A stretch of DNA of 6,609 nt from Candidatus Sulfotelmatobacter sp. (GTDB lineage: Bacteria > Acidobacteriota > Terriglobia > Terriglobales > SbA1): positions 1 to 6,609 of the forward strand of contig JASLEQ010000535.1 in assembly GCA_030151135.1 (NCBI GenBank), read 5' to 3'. Position numbers and translations under genes: made by a program. Shown in pieces: positions 1-5,659 of the stretch. Each line of letters opens with the position of its first letter. Position 1 is the stretch's first letter. The notes below the pieces were generated by a model. The model did not search any database. It had not been told where the DNA came from and saw only the letters and a program-made list of their open reading frames with translations.

Positions 1-210
1 AGCTTGAACCGCGAGGAACTTGTCCAGCTATTGTATCCCCGCCACGCCATCCGGTTGTTGGGAAAATTCACGGAACCGGGGAAATCATTTTGGTTCCACT
101 TGTCGGCAGCTCCTTACAGCCCCTTCCATAGAAGCTCCACCGTGAGAAACCTTCGCTCGCCATGAGAACGCCTTTGCACTAAGAACACCGAATTCCCGCC
201 TCCTATCAGG

Positions 211-216
211 TACAAT
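211..216 (+). promoter_or_regulatory. Putative -10 element of aroC (short leader)
   Basis: TACAAT lies exactly 9 bases before the aroC ATG and matches the bacterial -10 consensus at 5 of 6 positions. Normal -10 to start-site spacing would place transcription initiation about 3 bases before the start codon, leaving almost no leader. No clear -35 or extended -10 is seen, and the bases directly before the ATG are A/T-rich without a Shine-Dalgarno. The same hexamer at the same distance precedes rsmB. The 225 bases upstream of aroC otherwise hold no gene I can support. Confidence 0.5.
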
Positions 217-225
217 CGAAAATTT

Positions 226-1398
226 ATGCTGCGCTACTTCACTGCCGGAGAATCGCACGGCGAGGCCCTCGTCGCCTTTTTATCCGGACTTCCGGCCGGG
301 GTCAAAGTCGACCAGACCTTCCTCGATCGCGAACTTTGGCGTCGCCAGCAAGGTTACGGACGCGGCGGCCGCATGAAGATTGAGACCGACACAGCACATA
401 TCCTTTCCGGTGTGCGCCACGGTATCACCATCGGCTCCCCCATCTCCATCGAGATCGCCAATCGTGACTGGAAAAACTGGCAGGAAGCCCTCCCCACCGG
501 CGAAGGCGATCCCGCCAAGCACAAGAGCGTCAAATCTCCGCGTCCGGGCCACGCCGACCTCGCCGGGGCCCTCAAATACAATTTTCCTGAGGCTCGCTAC
601 ATCCTCGAGCGCGCTTCCGCCCGCGAATCCGCAGCCCGCGTCGCCATTGGCGCCATCGCCAAACATTTCCTGTGCGCTCTCGGGATCGAAGTCTTAAGCC
701 ACGTAGTTACGACCGGAAGCGTGAGCGTAACCGGACAGGTGCCCTGGGAAAAAATTCAGCCGCTTCACGATCGCACCGAGATCCTTCTTAATTGCGCCGA
801 ACCGGAAATTGAACAGCGCATGAAAGATGAAGTAGACAAGGTCCTCAAAACTGGAGACACCGTCGGCGGCGTCTTTGAGGTCGTCGCGCACAACGTCCCG
901 CCTGGTCTCGGCACCTATGCGCAATGGGACGAGCGACTTGACGCCCTACTGGCCTCCGCCGTCATGTCGCTGCAGGCCGTTAAAGCCGTCGAAATCGGCT
1001 CAGGCGTTGCCGCCGCTTTCACGCCAGGCTCCCAGGTCCACGACGAAATCGGATACAGCGCCGCTGACGGATTCACCGCCTTTTCTCGCACGCACAACAA
1101 TGCCGGCGGCATCGAGGGCGGTATCTCCAATGGGGAAGAAATACGAGTACGCGGATACCTGAAGCCGATCTCAACATTACGTCGTCCTTTACAGTCGGTG
1201 GATTTTTCGACTCGTGAGCCCGTGAAGGCTGCCTACGAACGCTCCGACGTCTGCGTTGTTCCCGCCGCCGGCGTTGCTGCCGAGGCCATGGTTGCCCTCA
1301 CGCTCGCTCGTTGCGCGCTCGATAAATTTGGTGGTGATTCCATGACCGAAACCCTGCGCAATTTCCAGGGATACTGTCAGCAACTCAAAAATTACTGA
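226..1398 (+). CDS. aroC: Chorismate synthase
   Basis: Chorismate synthase converts 5-enolpyruvylshikimate-3-phosphate to chorismate in the cytosol. It is the last common step towards aromatic amino acids, folate and quinones, and it needs reduced FMN. The 390-residue product has the three family signatures. GESHGEAL is at residues 8-15 with His11. ERASARESAARVAIG is at 128-142, following SPRPGHADL (104-112) with the second conserved His110. RSDVCVVPAAGV is at 339-350. The FMN/substrate segment NNAGGIEGGISNG (291-303) is intact. Length fits the long bacterial form of about 390 residues. The start gives a standard N-terminus (MLRYFTAGESHG). No Shine-Dalgarno is evident; a TACAAT sits 9 bases upstream. 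The stop codon overlaps the def start (TGATG), so the two genes are probably co-transcribed and translationally coupled. I see no broken motif, and the identification is firm. Confidence 0.98.
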   Translation: MLRYFTAGESHGEALVAFLSGLPAGVKVDQTFLDRELWRRQQGYGRGGRMKIETDTAHILSGVRHGITIGSPISIEIANRDWKNWQEALPTGEGDPAKHKSVKSPRPGHADLAGALKYNFPEARYILERASARESAARVAIGAIAKHFLCALGIEVLSHVVTTGSVSVTGQVPWEKIQPLHDRTEILLNCAEPEIEQRMKDEVDKVLKTGDTVGGVFEVVAHNVPPGLGTYAQWDERLDALLASAVMSLQAVKAVEIGSGVAAAFTPGSQVHDEIGYSAADGFTAFSRTHNNAGGIEGGISNGEEIRVRGYLKPISTLRRPLQSVDFSTREPVKAAYERSDVCVVPAAGVAAEAMVALTLARCALDKFGGDSMTETLRNFQGYCQQLKNY

Positions 1399-1907
1399 TG
1401 ATTTATCCCATCGTTAAATTTGGCAATCCGGTGCTGGAAAAACCAGCCGACAAAGTTACGGTCTTCGACGACGAACTGCAGAAGCTTCTCGATGACATGT
1501 TCGAGTCGATGTACGAAGCTCACGGCGTCGGACTCGCCGCGCCCCAAATCGGCATATCGCGCCGTATCGCCGTCATCGACGTCACCTTCAAAGAAGATCC
1601 CAACGCCAAACTCGTCCTCGTCAATCCAGAAATCATTCACACCGAAGGCAAACAAACTCAGAGTGAAGGCTGTCTCAGCATTCCGGACTTTCGCGAAAAT
1701 GTCTCGCGGCCCAACAAAGTGACGGTCCGCGCCCAGGATGCAAAAGGGGAATGGTACGAAAAAACGGGAGAAGAATTACTGGCTCGCGCCTTCCTCCACG
1801 AAACTGATCACCTCAACGGCAAGCTTTATATGAGCCATCTCAGTGCCCTGAAGCGCGACTTGATGAAACGCAAGATTAGAAAGATGATGAAAGCGGGAGA
1901 ATGGTAA
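1398..1907 (+). CDS. def: Peptide deformylase
   Basis: Peptide deformylase is a metalloenzyme that removes the formyl group from the initiator methionine of nascent proteins at the ribosome exit. The 169-residue product carries all three motifs. GVGLAAPQIG is at residues 43-52 (Gln50). EGCLSIP is at 90-96, where Cys92 is a metal ligand. HETDHLNG is at 134-141, where His134 and His138 are metal ligands and Glu135 is the catalytic acid/base. This looks like the type 1 (Gram-negative) form, with a basic C-terminal helix (KRDLMKRKIRKMMKAGEW, 152-169). The ATG shares its A with the aroC TGA, so translation is probably coupled to aroC. The usual partner fmt (Met-tRNA formyltransferase) does not follow; a universal stress protein gene does. 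Confidence 0.98.
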   Translation: MIYPIVKFGNPVLEKPADKVTVFDDELQKLLDDMFESMYEAHGVGLAAPQIGISRRIAVIDVTFKEDPNAKLVLVNPEIIHTEGKQTQSEGCLSIPDFRENVSRPNKVTVRAQDAKGEWYEKTGEELLARAFLHETDHLNGKLYMSHLSALKRDLMKRKIRKMMKAGEW

Positions 1908-1936
1908 ACCCCGGCGGCATCGCCCCTCTCACGACC

Positions 1937-2353
1937 ATGTACGACAAAATCCTGGTCACACTCGACGGCACCTCCAGCGATCGCGCCATCATTGAACACG
2001 TCAAGCATCTGGCCAAACTCGCTCACAGCCGCATCGTTCTTCTCCATGTTGCCGACGGATGGGCCGCCCGCACCTACGGCCCGGATGCAGTCAGCCGGGA
2101 AATCGTCGAAGACACTGCCTACCTCCACAAAGTCCAGGTCGAGATGGAGGCCGAAAATATTCCAACGGATGCCGAGCTTGCCTATGGTGAGCCCGCCGAT
2201 CAGATCATCAAGTGGATCGAAAATAAGGGCTGTGATCTCGTTGCCATGAGTACTCACGGACATCGCTTCCTCGCAGACTTATTCCTCGGCACAACCGCCA
2301 GCAAAGTCCAGCATCGCATCAGCGTGCCCGTTCTCCTCCTGCGCGCCCGCTAG
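1937..2353 (+). CDS. UspA-family universal stress protein
   Basis: This is a single-domain, soluble cytosolic universal stress protein of 138 residues, close to the typical 140-150. The fold starts with the standard strand MYDKILVTLD, whose Asp10 is the usual nucleotide-contacting residue. It ends with the ATP-loop region STHG (105-108), nine residues, then GT (118-119), and the final strand VPVLLLRAR. The classical loop is G-2x-G-9x-G(S/T); here the first Gly is Ser105 while Gly108, Gly118 and Thr119 are kept, so nucleotide binding is plausible. The start is uncertain. ATG at 1901 is in frame and adds 12 residues overlapping the end of def, but its GGGAG lies only one base away, too close to serve it. 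ATG at 1937 gives the family-like N-terminus but has no clear Shine-Dalgarno. Co-transcription with aroC-def is likely. The specific stress or partner cannot be read from sequence. Confidence 0.9.
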   Translation: MYDKILVTLDGTSSDRAIIEHVKHLAKLAHSRIVLLHVADGWAARTYGPDAVSREIVEDTAYLHKVQVEMEAENIPTDAELAYGEPADQIIKWIENKGCDLVAMSTHGHRFLADLFLGTTASKVQHRISVPVLLLRAR

Positions 2354-2444
2354 CTGGCCAGTCAGGCTATGTAACGGGCCGACCCGACGCCCAGAGCGAA
2401 GCCGATCGTCCCTCTCTTCGACCTCGCGCAACCAGCACAGGACG

Positions 2445-2450
2445 TACAAT
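2445..2450 (+). promoter_or_regulatory. Putative -10 element of rsmB (short leader)
   Basis: TACAAT lies exactly 9 bases before the rsmB ATG, the same hexamer and distance as at aroC. The 106-base gap after usp leaves room for an independent promoter. An AAGG (2455-2458) sits only one base from the ATG, too close to act as a normal ribosome binding site. No convincing -35 is visible. Confidence 0.5.
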
Positions 2451-2459
2451 TCTCAAGGC

Positions 2460-3833
2460 ATGCCCGTCTCCCCAGCCCGCGCTGCAGCCTTCGAAATTCT
2501 TCTCCGGGTCGACCGCGAGTCCTCCTACGCAAACGAACTCCTGCATGCGAAAACTTTTCAGAGCCTCTCCACCCAGGATCACGCCCTCGCCACCGAACTC
2601 GTCATGGGAGTTCTTCGCTGGCGTTCCAGCCTCGACTCCCGAATTGCGCAGGCATCTTCTCAGCCGCTTAAGAAACTCGACCCCGAAATCCTGATTGCCC
2701 TGCGTTTGGCAATCTACCAATTCCGCCACCTCACCAGAATTCCGCAACGCGCCGCACTTCACGAAAGTGTCGAACTCGTAAAGCGCGCCCGCAAAAAGTC
2801 CGCAGCTCCTTTTGTGAACGCAGTCCTGAGAAAGCTCTTGCAAGAAGCTCCCGGCGAACCGACGTGTGCTTTAGAGCCTTTCATGGGTGATGGTCTTACT
2901 TTCCAAGATCTTGCTGCATCGTGCGCCCACCCTCCATGGCTCGTCGAGCGATGGGAAAGAGAATACGGTCTTGAAGCTGCCGTCAGCATCTGTGCCCATG
3001 ATCAATCCATCCCAACTGCGGCTCTCCGCCTTCGAACTCCCAATGTGGAAGGCGACCTGGCAAAGCAGGGAATTCAACTTCAACCGGGATCGCTCCTCTT
3101 TTCGGCCCGTCGTGTCGCCTCCGGTGAGATCACGCAAACAGGCGCCATCCGCAACAAAGAAGCGATTCTCCAGGACGAAGCTTCTCAATTGGTCGCTGCT
3201 TTAATCGGCCGAATCGAGACGAAGCAGGCCCGCATCCTGGATTGCTGCGCCGCCCCTGGAGGCAAGACACTGGCAATCGCAGACACGAATCCGAATGCCG
3301 AAATCACGGCTGTCGAAATTCATCCGCATCGCGCCCGCCTCATGCAGAAACTTTGGGGCGCGAGCGAGCGCCAGATCAAGACGGTCGTGGCCGACGCCCG
3401 CACCCTCGCACCGTCAGACCCTTACGATCGGGTCCTCGCCGACGTGCCCTGCTCCGGTACCGGCACACTCGCTCGCAATCCTGAAATCAAATGGCGCCTT
3501 AAGCCCGACGACCTCGGCGAGTTGCAAGAACGCCAGCGAGCAATCCTGCGCTCCGCCCTTAGGCATCTCGCGCCCGGCGGGCGCCTCGTCTATTCCACGT
3601 GTTCCTTGGAAAAAGAAGAGAACGAAGCCGTGATTGAGCAAGCCCTGGCTGAAGATAATTCCGTTCGCGTGCTCAACTGCGCAGAAGAATTAAAGAGGCT
3701 CAAACAAGAGGGCGAACTTGTCTGGCCCGACATCGAGTCCCTCACGCGCGGCCCTTATCTCCGCACCATTCCCGGCGTCCATCCGTGCGACGGCTTCTTC
3801 GCCGCCATCCTGAAAAAGAAAGGAGAAGAATAA
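2460..3833 (+). CDS. rsmB: 16S rRNA (cytosine-967 C5)-methyltransferase RsmB/Sun
   Basis: RsmB is an S-adenosylmethionine-dependent methyltransferase that forms m5C967 in 16S rRNA. The 457-residue protein has an N-terminal NusB-like RNA-binding domain (about 5-128, with the helical landmarks FEILLRVD, LVMGVLRWR and FVNAVLRKLL). A Fmu/Sun methyltransferase domain follows (about 150-453). SAM motif I is DCCAAPGGKT (261-270). Motif IV is DVPCSGTG (328-335), with Cys331, the residue used for product release in this family. Motif VI is YSTCSLEKEENE (378-389), with catalytic Cys381. The C-terminal DGFFAAILKKK is also typical. It is somewhat longer than the E. coli protein (429 residues), with a looser linker near 130-155. 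The start is supported by a normal NusB-domain N-terminus and by TACAAT 9 bases upstream. It converges on the PASTA gene across 170 bases. Confidence 0.97.
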   Translation: MPVSPARAAAFEILLRVDRESSYANELLHAKTFQSLSTQDHALATELVMGVLRWRSSLDSRIAQASSQPLKKLDPEILIALRLAIYQFRHLTRIPQRAALHESVELVKRARKKSAAPFVNAVLRKLLQEAPGEPTCALEPFMGDGLTFQDLAASCAHPPWLVERWEREYGLEAAVSICAHDQSIPTAALRLRTPNVEGDLAKQGIQLQPGSLLFSARRVASGEITQTGAIRNKEAILQDEASQLVAALIGRIETKQARILDCCAAPGGKTLAIADTNPNAEITAVEIHPHRARLMQKLWGASERQIKTVVADARTLAPSDPYDRVLADVPCSGTGTLARNPEIKWRLKPDDLGELQERQRAILRSALRHLAPGGRLVYSTCSLEKEENEAVIEQALAEDNSVRVLNCAEELKRLKQEGELVWPDIESLTRGPYLRTIPGVHPCDGFFAAILKKKGEE

Positions 3834-3979
3834 ATATTAGAATCGCATCCCGAGTCAGGCCGTAACTCCGCGAAGCTTAAGTCCCGGAACAGTCAAAGGA
3901 TTGTTCTGGCGCCCAGGTCGAAGGGACCCTAACAAGACGAACGAACTCAACCGCAGCAGCAACTCCCGCCGAAGTAAGA

Positions 3980-3996
3980 TCCGCGACTTCCGCGGA
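3980..3996 (-). terminator. Possible weak terminator hairpin after the PASTA gene
   Basis: A perfect 6-bp stem TCCGCG/CGCGGA with a 5-base loop (ACTTC) lies 7 bases beyond the stop codon of the minus-strand PASTA gene, in the convergent gap with rsmB. The following minus-strand bases (TCTTACTTC) are only moderately T-rich, so intrinsic termination would be weak. The rest of the gap (3834-3979) holds no gene or clear rsmB terminator that I can see. Confidence 0.35.
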
Positions 3997-4003
3997 GAAG
4001 AAG

Positions 4004-4759
4004 TCACTTCACCTCAAAACTAACGCTAGCCCCCAACACCACTTTCTGTCCGGCCACCGGCGCCTGCGCAACGATAATGCTCGCCGGGGAAGGCTGCACC
4101 GGGGGAGCCGGAACCGTTCCACCAGCCTGATCCGCACTCTCCACAATCGATGCCACGCTTACATTCCCCAGCCTGAATCCGGAATCCTGCAAAGTCCGGC
4201 TCACCGTCCCCAGCGGCTGCCCGATAAAACTCGGCATGACGAATGCCTCCGGACTCGCCGTCGCCGTCACCAATAAACTGATCTTCGGCGCCACCAGTTC
4301 TGTCGCATTTGCCGTCGGACTCTGCGCCAGCACCTGGTCCGCCGGAATCCCTTCCGTCTCTACCGCCGCCATTGACGCCATGTCCAACCCGCGTCGCCGG
4401 ATATTCAACTCCGCTGCATGTTCGCTTTGCCCTGTAACATCCGGAATCGCGACCCGCGTCGGTCCCAAACTCTGCGCCACCCGTACTTGCCATCCGCGTC
4501 GAACCTTCGTTCCCTTCAGCGGCAATTGCGACATGATCCGGCCTTCCGGAACTTGCTGGCTGTAATATTGCCGCTCAATTGCCATCTGTAATCCCGCACC
4601 AGAAACGCTTCTCTCCGCTTCAGCAGGAGTCATTCCCACCAGCCCCGGAACAGAGACCTCTTGTCCATGAATGGCGAATCGCATCGCGGTCAGCCCCGAA
4701 ACCATCGCCACGATGATCAGGACCAACGCCAGCACCGCAAATCGAATGAACGTTCTCAT
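4004..4759 (-). CDS. Membrane-anchored protein with three PASTA domains
   Basis: This 251-residue protein has a short basic N-terminus (MRTFIR) and one hydrophobic segment (about 7-27), so it is probably anchored in the inner membrane with the rest in the periplasm. Three PASTA repeats follow. Repeat 1 is at about 34-96 (VPGLVGMTPAEAE ... SQLPLKGTKVRRG), repeat 2 at about 103-166 (IPDVTGQSEHAAE ... AQSPTANATEL), and repeat 3 at about 174-250 (MPSFIGQPLGTVS ... AQAPVAGQKVVLG). Repeat 3 carries a Pro-rich insertion (about 212-225). PASTA domains occur outside the membrane in Ser/Thr kinases and penicillin-binding proteins and are linked to binding of cell-wall muropeptides. No kinase or transpeptidase domain is present here, so the protein may be a wall-sensing or scaffolding partner; that role is an inference. 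It is convergent with rsmB. A perfect TATAAT lies 12 bases before its ATG. Confidence 0.9.
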   Translation of the reverse strand: MRTFIRFAVLALVLIIVAMVSGLTAMRFAIHGQEVSVPGLVGMTPAEAERSVSGAGLQMAIERQYYSQQVPEGRIMSQLPLKGTKVRRGWQVRVAQSLGPTRVAIPDVTGQSEHAAELNIRRRGLDMASMAAVETEGIPADQVLAQSPTANATELVAPKISLLVTATASPEAFVMPSFIGQPLGTVSRTLQDSGFRLGNVSVASIVESADQAGGTVPAPPVQPSPASIIVAQAPVAGQKVVLGASVSFEVK

Positions 4760-4771
4760 CCTGTTAGCCGG

Positions 4772-4777
4772 ATTATA
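4772..4777 (-). promoter_or_regulatory. -10 element of the PASTA gene
   Basis: The minus strand reads a perfect TATAAT ending 12 bases before the PASTA ATG. This predicts a leader of about 6 bases, with only an AGG abutting the start codon. The hexamer 17 bases upstream (CTACTG) is a poor -35, so an activator or a relaxed -35 would be needed. An imperfect dyad (4780-4814) overlaps the spacer and -35 region. Confidence 0.55.
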
Positions 4778-4779
4778 TT

Positions 4780-4814
4780 CCGCGAGTCAGAAAACAGTAG
4801 ATCCTCTGTCGCGG
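4780..4814. promoter_or_regulatory. Imperfect inverted repeat in the divergent intergenic region
   Basis: CCGCGA (4780-4785) and CAGA (4788-4791) pair with TCTG (4805-4808) and TCGCGG (4809-4814), giving a 10-bp stem with a 2-base bulge (GT) and a 13-base loop. It lies directly upstream of the PASTA TATAAT, covering where the -35 should be, within the 191-bp gap between the divergent PASTA and secreted-protein genes. It could be an operator or simply a structured region; no known binding consensus is recognised. Confidence 0.35.
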
Positions 4815-4937
4815 GAGCTTTGGCCGGAAACCTGCCTTATCAGTCTTCAAGGGCGTCATTGTGCCTTCCACGCGAGAGGTTTCCCATCAGGCGTTAGCAT
4901 TTCCTTGCAACCGTCAACAGACGTCACGTTCTATCCC

Positions 4938-4942
4938 TGAGG
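4938..4942 (+). promoter_or_regulatory. Shine-Dalgarno that sets the start of the first secreted protein
   Basis: TGAGG lies 8 bases before the ATG at 4951. This favours that start over the in-frame GTG at 4861, which would put 30 extra residues in front of the signal peptide. Confidence 0.6.
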
Positions 4943-4950
4943 CCCATACC

Positions 4951-5658
4951 ATGTTTCGCGCCTTGGAGTATCATAGAAACGTGCGACGGTTGTTCTCGCC
5001 TGCGGCAGCCCTTTCCAGTCTTATCGGGGTATTCCTGTTTCTGCCGCTCATTTGCCCGGCCCAGGTCAATGCTCCGCATTCTTCGGTGACTTCGCCGGGT
5101 GTCGGCGGTCGCGCCGTCAACGGCACCTCTCCAAGCGTAACTTCCGTCGGCCCACGCGGGTACGCGCCTCGTGCCTCCGGCCCGAATCATCCCGTTGACG
5201 ACAGTCATCGGCGCGCGCGCCACGATGGCGGCTATGCGGGCCCCTACTGGTATGCCTATCCGGTCCCTTATTACGTCGACCCGGATGCCTATGGTCCGGA
5301 AGAGGAACAGCCGAACGACGAGTCCAACTACCAGGGCGGACCGACCGTCTTCGATCGTCGCGGTGCCGGTGCTGGTTCCTATATCCCGTCCGAACCGAAC
5401 GCCCCGCCCGCTCATGCCTCTGACGAGGGCGGCCTTCCCACTTCCACACCGGATCCCGCGCCATCTACAACGCTGGTATTTAAAGATGGCCATAAGCTCG
5501 ATATTGAAAACTATGCCATCGTCGGATCGACACTCTTCGATCTCACTCCGGGACATCCACGGCGTATCCCGCTGACCGACATCGACCTGAACGCCACAAA
5601 AAAAGAAAACGATGACCGTGGCGTCAACTTCGATGTGCCCGCATCCCTTGGGAGCTAG
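4951..5658 (+). CDS. Secreted protein of unknown function, tandem paralogue A
   Basis: The 235-residue product starts with a Sec-type signal peptide: basic n-region to about residue 14, hydrophobic core about 18-34, and probable cleavage near CPA-Q (35-38). The middle (about 45-172) is low complexity and rich in Gly, Pro, Tyr, Asp and Ser, including AGPYWYAYPVPYYVDPDAYG (96-115), and is probably disordered. The C-terminal part (about 173-230) is compact: TTLVFKDGHKLDIENYAIVG, then TLFDL, RRIPLTDIDLNAT and DRGVNFDVP. The same pattern closes the next gene's product, so the two are paralogues sharing a domain. I associate this domain with acidobacterial proteins but know no function for it. No catalytic motif is evident. 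The start is chosen for the Shine-Dalgarno (TGAGG, 8 bases away) and for an N-terminal signal peptide. The next gene starts one base after the stop. Confidence 0.85.
   Translation: MFRALEYHRNVRRLFSPAAALSSLIGVFLFLPLICPAQVNAPHSSVTSPGVGGRAVNGTSPSVTSVGPRGYAPRASGPNHPVDDSHRRARHDGGYAGPYWYAYPVPYYVDPDAYGPEEEQPNDESNYQGGPTVFDRRGAGAGSYIPSEPNAPPAHASDEGGLPTSTPDPAPSTTLVFKDGHKLDIENYAIVGSTLFDLTPGHPRRIPLTDIDLNATKKENDDRGVNFDVPASLGS
5650..5654 (+). promoter_or_regulatory. Shine-Dalgarno that sets the start of the second secreted protein
   Basis: GGGAG lies 5 bases before the ATG at 5660, inside the last codons of the preceding gene. It supports this start over the in-frame ATG at 5612, which would overlap the upstream gene by 47 bases and bury the signal peptide. 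Confidence 0.65.
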
Positions 5659-5659
5659 T

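Noticed and set aside
30..35. A minus-strand TACAAT resembling the boxes at aroC and rsmB.
   Set aside because: No start codon follows in the 29 bases left before the window edge, so the close box-to-ATG spacing that makes the other two notable is absent.
1..165. An open plus-strand frame running from the window edge to a TGA at 163-165, possibly the 3' end of an upstream gene.
   Set aside because: The 54 residues match no family I know, the last third reads like non-coding sequence (Ser/Arg/Pro-rich), and a second frame is also open for about 40 codons, so the openness is not informative.
280..1383. Several long open frames in other phases and on the minus strand within aroC, and likewise within rsmB, the PASTA gene and paralogue A.
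   Set aside because: They are by-products of GC-rich codon use: their translations are low-complexity Arg/Pro/Ser/Gly sequence with no domain, and they lie inside well-identified genes.
4905..4934. TTGCAA, 18 bases, TTCTAT as a promoter for the secreted-protein pair.
   Set aside because: The -10 matches the consensus at only 3 of 6 positions; too weak to call, though some promoter must lie in 4760-4950.
4861..4950. GTG at 4861 as start of paralogue A, adding 30 residues.
   Set aside because: The extension would displace the signal peptide from the N-terminus, and the ATG at 4951 has TGAGG at a good distance.
5039..5064. A lipoprotein signal in paralogue A (Cys35 after LPLI).
   Set aside because: The residue before the Cys is Ile rather than Ala, Gly or Ser, so it does not fit a lipobox; ordinary signal peptidase I cleavage near CPA-Q fits better.
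5598..5604. A run of seven A near the end of paralogue A, just after the last stop (5588-5590) in the frame of paralogue B; slippage could fuse the two proteins.
   Set aside because: A fusion would remove the end of the shared domain of A and bury B's signal peptide in the middle of the chain. B has its own good Shine-Dalgarno and start, so the run is most likely just Lys codons.
5612..5659. ATG at 5612 as start of paralogue B.
   Set aside because: It would overlap the upstream gene by 47 bases and place 16 non-hydrophobic residues before the signal peptide; the ATG at 5660 has GGGAG 5 bases away.
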